A stretch of DNA of 64,000 nucleotides from Azolla caroliniana (taxonomy: Eukaryota; Polypodiophyta): positions 17,608,001 to 17,672,000 of the forward strand of contig JBHGNT010000002.1 of assembly GCA_043228905.1 (NCBI GenBank), written 5' to 3'. Position 1 is the first letter of the stretch. Each line of letters begins with the position of its first letter. Both the position numbers and the translations under genes were made by a program. Below, piece after piece: positions 9,624 to 19,175 of this stretch. A model generated the notes under the pieces. It saw only the letters and a program-made list of their open reading frames with translations, made no database searches and was not told the DNA's origin.

Positions 9624-9957
9624 TGTCTTACCCCGTACGAGATGTACGGAGAGTCAACTGTGATGAGCGAGGGTCGAATGTTATCATGATGTTGTTGTGT
9701 ATGTGTAGGGGGCATAAATGTAATTGTGTGTCTATACGTATGTGAACACATGCACATGTGTGTGCATGTGGATGGATACGAGGAGGTGTGAGTGAGTGTC
9801 CAGTATGAATGCTCGAGGGGGCTTACACCCCTATGTACCTACCCCCTCTTGTACTATTTAAACCCTTATGGGGAATGAATGAAACATGAATAATCATTTT
9901 CTCTCTCTCTCTCTCTCTCTCTCTCTTTGTCATCTCTCTTCCTCTCTCTCCCCTTAA
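9624..9957 (-). repeat. LTR-like region with CT microsatellite
   Basis: In plus view it starts TGTCTTACCCCG and contains ACTATTTAAACCC (a TATA-like box in either direction) near 9850 and a CT run at 9899-9926. CCTTAACG near 9950 resembles the reverse complement of the start of the 6970-7328 LTR, which would place the outer end there. The outer boundary is not certain. Confidence 0.4.
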
Positions 9958-10127
9958 CGTTGAACCCCCTTGGGAGGGGGGTGGAGCCATTCTAGGCACC
10001 ACCCCCCACCCCGAAATGCTTCTCAATGCTCATCCTATCATCATCAATTCCACAATGCTTACCTCCATCATCATACCGATCATTATAATCATGCTATCAT
10101 AATTATCACTAACCCTAACCCTAAAAT
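9958..10127. other. Unassigned A/T-rich stretch
   Basis: No gene seen. It contains CCCCCTTGGGAGGGGGG (an imperfect palindrome near 9966) and, at about 10110-10125, two units of plant telomere-type CCCTAA(A). Two units are too few to claim a telomeric relic. Confidence 0.4.
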
Positions 10128-10228
10128 GTATAACAGACTCTTATCTTCAAGTCAATCGAGCCCAAAGCAAGGGAGGATGATGTGACATCGCTGAACTCGT
10201 ATTACAAGGGTGAGTCATCCAACAGGAT
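10128..10228 (+). pseudogene. Copia 0 fragment, left of the nest
   Basis: The frame ending SLNSYYKGESSNR at 10228 joins in register to TPTDGPCNTDWPIELTEEFE at 45934 once copia 1 and its target duplication are removed. Both belong to the linker between integrase and reverse transcriptase of a degenerate copia. This shows that copia 1 inserted into an older copia. Confidence 0.65.
10224..10228 (+). other. Target-site duplication of copia 1, left copy
   Basis: AGGAT here and AGGAC at 45934-45938 flank copia 1; one transition separates them. Five bases is normal for copia integrase. Confidence 0.7.
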
Positions 10229-10625
10229 TGTTGAGTGACAAGCTCAACATTGGGTACGCAGCACGAAGCGTAACCCAGTAATGCGTGAATTATTACGCAT
10301 GGCCGTAATGTTGCAGACACAGAAAGGCCGTTAGAATGATATTCCTCGAGAAGGAATATTTTTGGGAGTGAGTGTAAAGGCTCATTTATGAGTAGTCAAG
10401 TATTGTCAGTACTTGTGTTAGCCCGTTAGTTAGGGCTTGTATATAATGTGCTCACAAAGCACGGTGTATGTATAGAACAGAGTGTTATTTTTGAATTAAG
10501 CTTGAGTTGTCTGCTCTCTCTGTGTGTCTGTCTCTCCCTCACCATCTCTGTGCTTTCTGTGTATTACGATCTGTCTTACTTCTTAACTCTGTTACTTAAC
10601 ACGCTTCCGCACGTATTCTTTTACA
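10229..10625 (+). repeat. Copia 1 5' LTR (397 bp)
   Basis: Starts TGTTGAGTGACAAG and ends TTTTACA. TATA box TATATAA at 10440-10446. The U3 part holds six inverted repeats in a row: 10229-10249, 10281-10300, 10339-10359, 10397-10415, 10420-10437 and 10448-10462. Similar ones occur in the LTR of copia 3. U5 has a CT-rich stretch at 10513-10545. Confidence 0.9.
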
Positions 10626-10637
10626 TGGTATCAGAGC
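10626..10637 (+). other. Copia 1 primer-binding site (initiator tRNA-Met)
   Basis: TGGTATCAGAGC directly follows the LTR. It is the standard plant copia primer site, complementary to the 3' end of initiator Met tRNA. Confidence 0.92.
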
Positions 10638-10726
10638 GCGAGGGTTGAAGTCCTCTGCAGCCAACACGAAAAGCCTGCGTTTGAAACAGAGTCGAAGTTT
10701 TTTCTTTTAGAGGAAAGACAGTAAAC

Positions 10727-11620
10727 ATGGACAGAGGAATGGGAAGCTCACTTCCAACTGAAAAGCTCGACAGGAGCAATTACGCATCTTAGTCGTACAA
10801 GATGCACCAGTACCTGCTTGGCCACGGTTACTAGAGTTACGTCGAAGGAGCAAATGATGCAACACCCGACTCGACACACAAGGACCATCTGTCTTGGGAG
10901 CAAGCGGCAAGTAGAGTGTTGTATTGCTTCGCGTCCTGTGTGAGTGATCAGCTTCTAAGCTATATTCGGGATGCCAAGACGCCAAAGGACGCATGGGCGA
11001 ATCTGAAGAAGATCGTCGCCGCCAGTACAACGGCCAGAAAGCTGCAACTCCGACAGGAGCTCAACAATGTACAACAAAGAGACAGGTCGGTGGCCGAATA
11101 CACCACCAAAATCAAAGAAATCTGCGAATCTCTCGCCTCCGTCAACATGAATGTCGAGGAAGATGAAATGGTGCAGGTTTGTCTTGGTGGGTTAGCATCA
11201 AAGTTCGGAGCCTTCCGAACGGCGGTCTGTACGGGGGAGGTTACGCCTTCATTTTTTGAGCTTCAGTCAATGTTGCTCGTAGAAGAAAACTACGTGGGTG
11301 CGTTGACGAGTATGCACGCTGAGAACAAGATGCTATAAACGGAGGATGATAGACCCCGTGGTCGTGGTGGAGGAGGCGGTTCGGCGCGCAATGGAGGTGA
11401 TCAAAAAGAGCAGGACATGCGGCATAATCGGAATGCCGACGGCAATTCCGGATCCTCCGGAAGTAGGGGGAACAATGGCGGCGCTGGAAGACGGCAAGAG
11501 AAGACCGCACCGGAATGCTGGTACTGTGGCAACAAAGGCCACAAGGAAAGCGAGTGTTGGAAGAAGAACGCCGATTTAGACAAGGCAGGATCAAGCGGTA
11601 GAGACGTAGGAAGGTGTCAA
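10727..11620 (+). pseudogene. Copia 1 gag with zinc knuckle
   Basis: ATG at 10727 begins MDRGMGSSLPTEKLDRSNYA, the N-terminus shared with copia 2 and copia 3. Two TAG codons replace conserved Trp codons (near 10790 and 10833), both G-to-A changes. The gag UBN2 region follows (DAKTPKDAWANLKKIV, RKLQLRQELNNVQQRD), then a stop at 11336 and, after a frame change, a Gly/Arg-rich stretch and the knuckle CWYCGNKGHKESEC at about 11518-11559. It would coat element RNA in the cytoplasm if intact. Confidence 0.85.
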
Positions 11621-12130
11621 AAATCGCATTACGCGGATGAGTCTGAGCGAGCCGGAAATGGAGCGGATCCTGCCTTCGTAATGAACCATAAGGCCAATTC
11701 GATGGCCGTGAACACCTCAAAACCAAGCGAGGTGTGGTATGTAGACTCCGGAGCGTCTAACCATATGACGAGTCACGAGGAGTGGTTCTCGTACTTGGAG
11801 AAACCGGAATCACAAGGAGTGGTCGAAACCGGCGACGACACTCCACATACCATCGAACATGTCAGCAAAGTTCCCCTCAGCCATGTCAGGCAAAAAGGGA
11901 AGCTAATGAACGTGTTGCATGTCCCGACAATAACAAAGAACCTTGTGTCGATCGGTCAAATCGTCGACCAAGGAATGCAAGTTTGATTCACGCATCTCGG
12001 TTGCTTCATCGAAGATGAAGGTAAAGTGATTGCGCAAGGGCGCCGTGACGGGAGTATGTTTATCCTCGAAACCAACAACATGAGCACTGCTATGTTCGTG
12101 AAAGGGCTGAAGGTCGAGTCAGATATCGAA
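11620..12130 (+). pseudogene. Copia 1 aspartic protease
   Basis: VWYVDSGASNHMTSHEEWF (11729 onward) is the copia protease active site with canonical D-S-G. It is followed by NVLHVPTITKNLVSIGQIVD, the conserved end of the domain. A TGA interrupts the frame at 11984, just before the linker to integrase. Confidence 0.85.
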
Positions 12131-13180
12131 CTATGGCACAAGAGGATTGCCGAAATTTCGGGTCCGTAATGCCCAAGTCTGCGAAGCCTATCAGATGGGA
12201 AAAAATCACCGACTTCCATTCCCCAACGAGCGTAATCTGAGTCGAAATCTACTTGATTTGATCCATTCGGATGTGTGGGGACCGGCACAGAACATGAGCA
12301 TCGGTGGAAGCCGTTACTTCGTAACGTTCATCGATGACTTCACTCATCATACGTGGGCATGCATGATCACGAAGAAGAGCGAAGTGTTCGCATCTTTCCT
12401 GGAGGTGAAGAGCCTCGTGAAAAGGGAAACAGGGTGCAAAATCAAGTGCCTACGGTCCGATGGCGGGAAGGAGTATTTCTCTGACTAGTTCACGAGTTAT
12501 CTACGAAAGGAGGGAATTCGACGCAAAATTCCCGTGTAGATATACGCCGGAGCAAAATGGCGTAGCCGAACAGAACAATCAGACTATTGAAGAGGTGGCC
12601 AGGGCAATGCTTGAAGAGAAACATATGCCAAAGTTTTATTGGGCCGAAGGAGTACTTCTCTGACTAGTTCACGAGTTATCTACGAAAGGAGGGAATTCGA
12701 CGCAAAATTCCCGTGTAGATATACGCCGGAGCAAAATGGCGTAGCCGAACAGAACAATCAGACTATTGAAGAGGTGGCCAGGGCAATGCTTGAAGAGAAA
12801 CATATGCCAAAGTTTTATTGGGCCGAAGCCGTAAGGACGGCTGTATATTTGCAGAATCCGACTTCTGCTAATGGAGGAGTGTTGCCACATGAACTGTATT
12901 TCGGTAAGAAGCCGAACTTGGCACACTTGAGGATTTTCGGCAGCATCGCGTATGTGCACGTGCCGAAGGATAAAAGGAGGAAGATCGATGCCAAAGCCGA
13001 GAAATGTATCTTGGTTGGCTACTCTGACGAGCAAAAGGGGTATAGGTGCTATAACTCCCGAACAAAGGAAGTACGCATAAGCCGCGACGTCGTGTTCGAC
13101 GAGTCTGCTTCGTGGTACTTGCCTTCACCTCCGGAACCTCAAGACTCCATCTGATTTCTGAGGAAGAGGTCAACGAGGCT
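12130..13180 (+). pseudogene. Copia 1 integrase
   Basis: The HHCC finger is partly deleted: ELWHKRI runs straight into PKFRVRNAQVCEAYQMGK, losing about 20 residues that copia 2 retains (GHINYRRLQDLQ...). The DDE core has LIHSDVWGPAQN (first Asp) and KCLRSDGGKEYFSD (second Asp). The Glu-containing segment QNGVAEQNNQTIEE is present twice because of a tandem duplication. GKKPNLAHLRIFG and CILVGYSDEQKGYRCYN mark the C-terminal part. Confidence 0.85.
12469..12826 (+). repeat. 179-bp tandem duplication inside copia 1 integrase
   Basis: The segment beginning GAAGGAGTATTTCTCTGACT (12469) is repeated at 12648 with only a few changes; period 179 bp. Because 179 is not a multiple of three the second copy is in another frame. 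It duplicates the end of the DDE core including its Glu. Confidence 0.9.
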
Positions 13181-13189
13181 GAGATGCCT

Positions 13190-14620
13190 CCACATGATCA
13201 GGACATCGGAGCTCTGAGCGAGATTCCAATCTCATTTCGGTTGAGTGGGCCGAATCAGGGGTTGGGCCGAGATGACCGACCGGATGAGGATATGGCGAGC
13301 AGTGGAGACTCGGTCGTGATGTTCCCACGTAAAGAACCGAGGAGAAGGTTTACGCGTAAGGAGAAGAGCAAGAAGAAGACGCCAAAATACGATTTCGGTA
13401 GCGCCGAGTCAGTTAGAAGCGAATCTGACATTAGGCCAGTCAAGAAGGAACCTCCGCGGAAGAGTTGGAAATCGACTGAAAGGGTCGTGAAATCGGGTAA
13501 TCACGAATTACGCCGATCTACCTACCAGAAGAACCCCGTGAAGAGGTACGGGTATAATGACTACATGGCGCACCATTATGCGTATATGACGTGAGTGGCG
13601 GAAATGCGTGAGCCGGAGAGCTACGTAGAAGCGGCGAAAGACACAAACTCGCGTGCTGCGATGGAGGAAGAGATGCGCGCCTTAACGGACAATGAGACGT
13701 GGGACCTGGTTGACGCACAGAAGGGTGTAAAGCCAATTGGATGCCGATGGGTGTATAAAGTGAAATACAACACCGATGGCTCCGTCAACCAATACAAGGC
13801 CCGGTTCGTAGCTAAAGGCTACGCGCAGAAGCATGGTGTGGATTACGACGAGACTTTCGCGCCTGTCGCGAAGATGACCACCGTGCCAGTTCTACTTGCG
13901 GTAGCGGCAGCGAAGGGGTGGCACTTACATCAGATGGATGTAAAGAACGCGTTCCTGCAAGGAGATCTTGAGGCACAAGTGTACATGGTACAACTCCCCA
14001 GATTTCTATCTGAACGGAACACTTCGACTGTATGCCATTTGAAGAAGTCTTTATACGGACTAAAGCAAGCCCTGCGAGCTTGGAACACAAAGATTACGCG
14101 GCAGCTGCGTAAGATGGGGTTTACAACATCAAAGTTTGACTCTTCACTATTCGTTCGTCAAGGTCAACATGGCCTTGTAAGACTTTTGTTGTATGTCGAT
14201 GATTTAGTCATCGCCGGCGTCGACCTGACTGAAATCCGCCGCATTAAGTTTCAGCTTGCAGCATCATTCGAAATGAAGGATCTCAGTGACCTTCATTACT
14301 TCCTCGGGATCGAAGTGATCCGTACCCCCGAAGGCATATTGATTAGCTAGCGCCATTATGCGCTGAATATGCTCTTGAAGTTTGGGATGACGGGTTGTAA
14401 GTCCATCTCGACCCCTCTGGATAGAAGCGTAAAACTTCGCCACAACTCGGGAAAGGCTTGCAACGCGACACGGTTCCGACAGATCGTCGGAAGCCTTATT
14501 TATTTAACGATCACACGACCGGGCCTCAGCTACCCGGTCGAACTCATCAGTCAATTCATGTCGCAACCCATGATCGAACATTTTCAGTGTGCGCAAAGGA
14601 TATTGCGATATGTTAGCGGC
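13190..14620 (+). pseudogene. Copia 1 reverse transcriptase
   Basis: After a charged linker ending RRSTYQKNPVKRYGYNDYMA, the domain starts near 13600 (ALTDNETWDLVDAQKGVKPI, RWVYKVKYNTDGSVNQYKA). It has HLHQMDVKNAFLQGDLEAQV and the catalytic LLYVDDLVIAG (about 14186-14218). Nonsense codons occur at 13592 and 14348; the remainder is well conserved. Confidence 0.88.
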
Positions 14621-15694
14621 ACGAAAGACATGGCGTTGTTCTATCGGGCAGGCGTAGTCGAACAATTGGTTGGCTACATGGATGCCGATTGGGCCGGAAA
14701 TGCCCACGATCGTCGATCCACATCTAGATATGCGTTTTCATTGGGAAGTGTGGCGATTGCGTGGAGCAGTAAAAAGCAACCGACAGTAGCACTGTCGAGC
14801 ATGGAGGACGAGTATCGAGGGGCGACTATCGCTACTTGCGAAGTCATATGGCTAATACGGCTATTACGGGATCTGCAGATAAAGGTGTCCGATCCGACGA
14901 CGATCTATTGTGACAACCTCAGCAGTATCCACCTTGCCCGAAACCCCATATTCCACGCCGAGACTAAGAACATTGAGGTGCATTATCACTTTGTCTGCAA
15001 GCAGATCCTTTCTGGTGAAGTCGAATTGGTGCATGTTTTCACTGATCGGCAGATTGCCGATATTTTCACCAAACCTCTTGGTCTTGACAAGTTGCAGCTT
15101 TTCTTGGGTGAGCTTGGGATGCGTCACCTCGATACGCAAAACTTGAGGGAGAGGAAGGATCAGGAAGCAGAGTGCACGCCAAAGGAACAGGAACAAGACG
15201 AAAAGTGCACGCTATGCGGATGTCATCACGATGGTGATGTAGAACCGGATGACGAATTCGTTTTCGATATGAAACTGGCTGAAGAAGCCGAAGGAAGCAA
15301 GGACCGTAATTTTACGGAAGAGCTGAGGACAACTGAAGCAGGGGGAGATAAGGTCAAAGACAGGATGTGGTCTGATGTTGAGAAAGGCCTTAGGATCGAG
15401 GACGAATTGGAGATAGCCAATTCGGTCAAGAGCGAAATTCAATCGGAATGTTCGATTCGGACACCGAATCAACTAAGGGCCAAGCGGAGAAAAGGGCAGC
15501 GAAGGATGCGCCAACACCGCAACAACAAAGGAGTTGAGAAGGGTCGTGTGAGCAGACAAGCCGATCGGAAGGGTCGAAGCGCGTGGAATCGAACGGGTCG
15601 AGGAGCACGAGCTAGGCATGGACCCAGGAGGAGCCAAAGCGTAGATCCGGTGGAGTGGACGAAACCTCAAGTTGAGGTTGAGGGGGAGTGTTGA
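14620..15694 (+). pseudogene. Copia 1 RNase H and basic C-terminal tail
   Basis: RNase H begins at [19 protein letters not shown] and continues through [20 protein letters not shown] (acidic DDE-like residues) to IADIFTKPLGLDKLQ. About 190 further residues follow: first acidic (EPDDEFVFDMKLAEEAEG), then strongly basic (AKRRKGQRRMRQHRNNKGVE, RTGRGARARHGPRRSQS), ending VEGEC. The TGA stop lies at 15692-15694, a few bases inside the 3' LTR. The tail is shared with copia 2 and 3. Confidence 0.85.
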
Positions 15695-15924
15695 GTGACA
15701 AGCTCAACATTGGGTACGCAACATGAAGCATAACCCAGTAATGCGTGAATTATTACGCATGGCCGTAACGGTGCAGACACCGCGAGGCCGTTAGAATGAT
15801 ATTCCTCGAGAAGGAATATTTTTGGGAGTGAGTGTAAAGGCTCATTTATGAGCGGTCAAGTACTGTCAGTACTTGTGTTAGCCCATGAGTGAGGGCTTCT
15901 ATATAATGTGCTCACAAAGCACGG
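15689..15924 (+). repeat. Copia 1 3' LTR, first part
   Basis: Matches 10229 onward with scattered substitutions until 15924, where Gyp1 enters after the target ACGG. The remainder is at 45765-45933. The palindrome CAAGTACTG/CAGTACTTG at 15858-15876 is perfect here and has one mutation in the 5' LTR. Confidence 0.92.
15921..15924 (+). other. Gyp1 target-site duplication, left (ACGG)
   Basis: ACGG precedes the Gyp1 LTR and ACGG follows it at 45765-45768. The uninterrupted site in the 5' LTR (10460-10466) reads CACGGTG. Confidence 0.85.
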
Positions 15925-16449
15925 TGTCATGGAGAAAACCGTCCCTAGGAGGAAAAAAAGAGATACCGTGCACGAACCAGCCCTTCCATGTGTGGGGGTG
16001 TGAATTGATAACTTGTACATAATTATGTGTAGGGCAGCTGATGTAAATATACTAGGTGTGACATATTTATTAGGAAATCGATGCGTATCTCTGTCCGAAG
16101 GGATAGAGAATAAAGTAATTTGACTGTGAATGAAGGAGAACGGTCTCTCCCCAACGACCTATATAAGGAAGAAGAGATGGAAGAACAGGGGATCATGCAT
16201 GAGCGAGGACGAAGTGCTGTCGGGCCGTGCACCGAGCTCTCTCTCTCCTCCTTCGGTTGTAATTCTCTGCAGGTTTTGGAGATCGTCGCCTCTATTTCGT
16301 GGACAACCCGTGCGCTTCCATCAGAGGCTCTCCCTTTGCATTTTTGTGTTTGGCGTGTGACATCAGTGTGTGTGTGTGGACTCCTGTGTTGGGTCCGTTG
16401 CCGGAGCGCCGGTTGTAATCGTTCTTGGTGTTATAATCAATTTGTTCTA

Positions 16450-16490
<41 letters not shown>

Positions 16491-16501
16491 ACTGTGTTCA
16501 G

Positions 16502-16553
<52 letters not shown>

Positions 16554-16623
16554 CTCACGCTCCTTGGTTCAGGGCCCCCGTGGTCCCGTCTCATTTCACC
16601 CGTGAAAGCGTAGTAACACGACA
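15925..16623 (+). repeat. Gyp1 5' LTR (699 bp)
   Basis: Starts TGTCATGGAGAAAACCGTCC and ends TAACACGACA. TATA box TATATAAGG at 16160-16168. Two long CT microsatellites at about 16452-16488 and 16508-16550 lie in the transcribed part. The 3' copy differs by many substitutions and in CT-run length, so the insertion is old. Confidence 0.92.
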
Positions 16624-16626
16624 TAT

Positions 16627-16645
16627 TTGGTGAACTCGACGTGAA
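16627..16645 (+). other. Gyp1 primer-binding site (tRNA-Trp type, one mismatch)
   Basis: TGGTGAACTCGACGTGAA follows the LTR after a few bases. Copies A and B have TGGTGAACCCGACGTGAA, complementary to the 3' end of plant tRNA-Trp as I recall it (TTCACGTCGGGTTCA plus CCA). Confidence 0.75.
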
Positions 16646-17357
16646 GGAGGCGGCAAAGGAGTTGAAGATGAGGGGATCTGAGCTTGTTGAAGCTATGGTA
16701 GTAGCCGTTGACCGGCTAGTGAGCGCTCGTGAGCGAAGAAGTACCCTCGATAGAGCCATAGAATCGATTGTCAGCACCATAGGCTGATTTGGTGGTAAGA
16801 ACGCCACAAGCTATTTGGAGACCTATAGAGCCGAGATGATCATGAGAGACATCCCTGAAGATAGGTGGTTGTCCGGGTTCCCTTGAGTGGTGACGCCGAG
16901 CATCCATGCAGAGGTGCTCAAGGTGTTGGTCGGATGCCAGATGTGGGAGGTTTTCGGGCAGCGGCTCCTCGAAAGGTATGGGTTCAACGACTCGCTTCGA
17001 CTGTCGAAGCGGGACTTCATGACATGGGTCGAAAGCCCTAGGAAGGGGAGGAGTACATTGGCGCTCCTCCGGGAATTCGAAACGCAGTTTGCGCGGTTGT
17101 CGGCATTGGACCGAACCGTGCTCGATACGAGCCGGGTACTGCTGTTCATCAAAACAGTTGATGCATTGGACAGGTAAAAGGTAGGTCTCTTGTTGGAGAC
17201 CGACAAAGGGCTCACGACTGACGAGGCCGTGGTCAAAGGAGTCTATAGCCGTTTCGACAAGCGGCGGGAGTGGAGTGATGAAGGGTCGTCGGCAACGAGG
17301 CCCGTCCCGGCAAGGCAGTTCGAGGAGCCTTCGCCGGCACGAAAGGAAGAAACACAC
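16640..17357 (+). pseudogene. Gyp1 gag, truncated
   Basis: Aligned by eye with copy B gag: KMRGSELVEAMVVAVDRLVS, SYLETYRAEMIMRDIPED, LLERYGFNDSLRLSKRDFMT, LDTSRVLLFIKTVDALDR. In-frame stops occur at about 16786, 16884 and 17175, two of them TGA at conserved Arg positions. The frame ends at 17357 where Gyp2 LTR sequence begins without the expected rest of gag. Confidence 0.8.
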
Positions 17358-17366
17358 TACGTGAAA
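17358..17366. other. Deletion junction between Gyp1 gag and the Gyp2 LTR
   Basis: Gyp1 gag stops at a position matching about 20530 of copy A, while on the right side Gyp1 resumes at a position matching about 21925. The Gyp2 left LTR also lacks roughly the first 30-45 bases seen in its right LTR. One deletion that removed Gyp1 DNA plus the LTR tip explains both and the missing target duplication. Confidence 0.65.
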
Positions 17367-18066
17367 TATGTAAAATACTATATCCGATTTAAAGTACGTA
17401 TAATAAATAAAATAAAATATTAAATATATTTATTACCTGCATAGGGCAAGACTTGAACATTGTACCTCCACGTAGACAAACCCCAACCTTACCATTGTAC
17501 TAACTTATCCTAAGTGTTTTTAATATAGATTTAATACGTATAAGACCTTTATTTACGCCCACCTTTATTAAAAGGTAAGTCATGCATTTTTTAGAATGCG
17601 TGAATACATTATTTATAAGAAAAATGTACACCAATAAAAAATGACTCGTGCACATCTAGCGAGCATGAGCACTATATTTAGGAAATAAAAGCATAGTGTA
17701 AAAAGGCAACTCATGCACATTTAGTGTGCATGAACACTTTAGAAAAAGCATGAAGCTATGCTTAGCCTCATCCATCCTTATATAAGGAGGAGAGAAAGAT
17801 GTATGGGGGCGTGTTGATTTTTTTACAAGGATTGATTAATAAATAAAAAATTTCGTGGGACTCACGATTTCCCTATCTATTTCTCTCTTACATTCTAAGT
17901 ATCAATTAATACACTATACTCGTGGGATTCACGAGTTTTTCATATCATTCTTTCTTACCATATATTTCATATTTTTAATTATCTTAGAATTTTCTTTTCT
18001 CCTAGTCCAAAACCTCGGTGGTTCCCACCCGATTCACGCAACGATCCAGAGCGGAAAGGCAGGACA
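17366..18066 (+). repeat. Gyp2 5' LTR, left end deleted
   Basis: Nearly parallel to 43690-44378. TATA-like TATATAAGG at about 17781-17789. A TG-rich, A/T-rich LTR unlike those of A, B and Gyp1. Ends GGCAGGACA. A direct repeat CTATATCCGATTTAAA is present twice in the right copy but only once here. Confidence 0.85.
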
Positions 18067-18070
18067 GAAG

Positions 18071-18088
18071 TGGTGAACCCGACGTGAA
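18071..18088 (+). other. Gyp2 primer-binding site (tRNA-Trp)
   Basis: TGGTGAACCCGACGTGAA, identical to that of copies A and B, four bases after the LTR end. Confidence 0.85.
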
Positions 18089-18104
18089 AACGGATGGCAA
18101 GAAG

Positions 18105-18974
18105 ATGGAAAATCAACCGGAGGCTAACAACATGATGATGATGTTCGAGCGGATGCTTCAAGAACAACGTGCGATGTCGGAGATAGCGGCGGCAGTAGAG
18201 CGGCTCGTGCAATAGATCGGGCAATTCAACGGAAAGAACGTATCACGCTATCTTTCGGGACTACAAGGCGGAAATGATACGGTGCGGGATTTCAGAAGGA
18301 CTGCAAGTGACATCCTTCAACCGGGTGGTTACCGACGGGCTTGAAGCAAGTATCCACGGGCTACAACAACAAAATCCGACGTGGGAAGCGTTTGAAGAGG
18401 CACTGAAGACCACCTTCGCTATTGAGGACTCCTCCAAGGCAACGCGGAGAGGATTCGAGGGTTGGGTGGAAACGCCGAACAAGGGGATGAAGGTCCTCGA
18501 TGTGTTTTCGGCATTCAAAAGTCGGTTCGGGAGGTTGTATGCGAGAGATCAAGCTATCCTCGCACCGGACAAAGTTTTCATGTTCTTACGAGCCGTAGAA
18601 GTCCGGGACCGGAAGGAACTTGGAGTGCTTCTACAGGACACGACTATCGAGAGTGGCCTCACCGAAACATGGGAAAGCGGGCAAGATATTGTCACGCGAT
18701 ACACAAAGACGGGGCAATGGCGTTCCAACGAAGAAAAGAGGGTTTCGGAACTGATTCCGAAATCGAGATCCGGATCGGAAGACCATCAACCGTGGCCTCG
18801 GGAGACTACGACCGAGAAGGGAATCGACGCAACCACGGTGGAGCAATTGCTGAAGGAGATGGAGAATCTAAAAATCGTGATGGTGAAGAAGACGGAAGAC
18901 TGTCCCGCAAGTTCCAAGAACATGGACCGTCGATGCATATGGTGCGATAGCAACGAACATGATCGGAGAGATTG
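18105..18974 (+). pseudogene. Gyp2 gag, part before copia 2
   Basis: ATG at 18105 (MENQPEANNMMMMFERML) is only 16 bases after the primer site. A TAG interrupts at about 18213 and a frameshift lies near 18260. From 18274 the frame is open: GWVETPNKGMKVLDVFSAFK, then a charged region, then the knuckle CIWCDSNEHDRRDC at 18938-18976, in whose last codons copia 2 is inserted. Confidence 0.82.
18970..18974 (+). other. Copia 2 target-site duplication, left (GATTG)
   Basis: GATTG here and GATTG at 38933-38937 flank copia 2. Removing copia 2 restores the knuckle and the frame RRDCDEHKEALRRDL of Gyp2 gag. Confidence 0.92.
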
Positions 18975-19175
18975 TGTTGAGCGGCAAGCCGAACTAGAGC
19001 CGGATCGGTTGAATAAGCCTGAGCCGGCAAGAGAGACGGATCGGTAAGCTGTGAACAACCGAGCCGGTTAGCCGGATCCAATCAATAACTGGAAGCCTAG
19101 TATTAGCATAGACTACAAGGCAATTATAGTCTCATAGTAAGTGTCAAATGCTCGTGTGAGCATTGAAGTACGCGG
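18975..19175 (+). repeat. Copia 2 5' LTR, first part
   Basis: Starts TGTTGAGCGGCAAG. Matches 31250-31480; the 3' copy carries an extra short segment around 31340-31370. It ends at GAAGTACGCGG, where copy A enters. The rest, with TATA-like TATAAATAA near 26172, is at 26144-26314. Confidence 0.9.
19172..19175 (+). other. Copy A target-site duplication, left (GCGG)
   Basis: GCGG here and at 26140-26143. Four bases, central CG. Confidence 0.88.

Noticed and set aside
10109-10125. Telomeric relic (CCCTAA units)
   Set aside because: Only about two units; too short to distinguish from chance in A/C-rich sequence.
16120-16605. Plus-strand frames through the Gyp1 LTR with long Leu-Ser runs
   Set aside because: They are translations of the CT microsatellite; LTR sequence, not genes. 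The same applies to frames in the LTRs of copy A, copy B and the solo LTRs.
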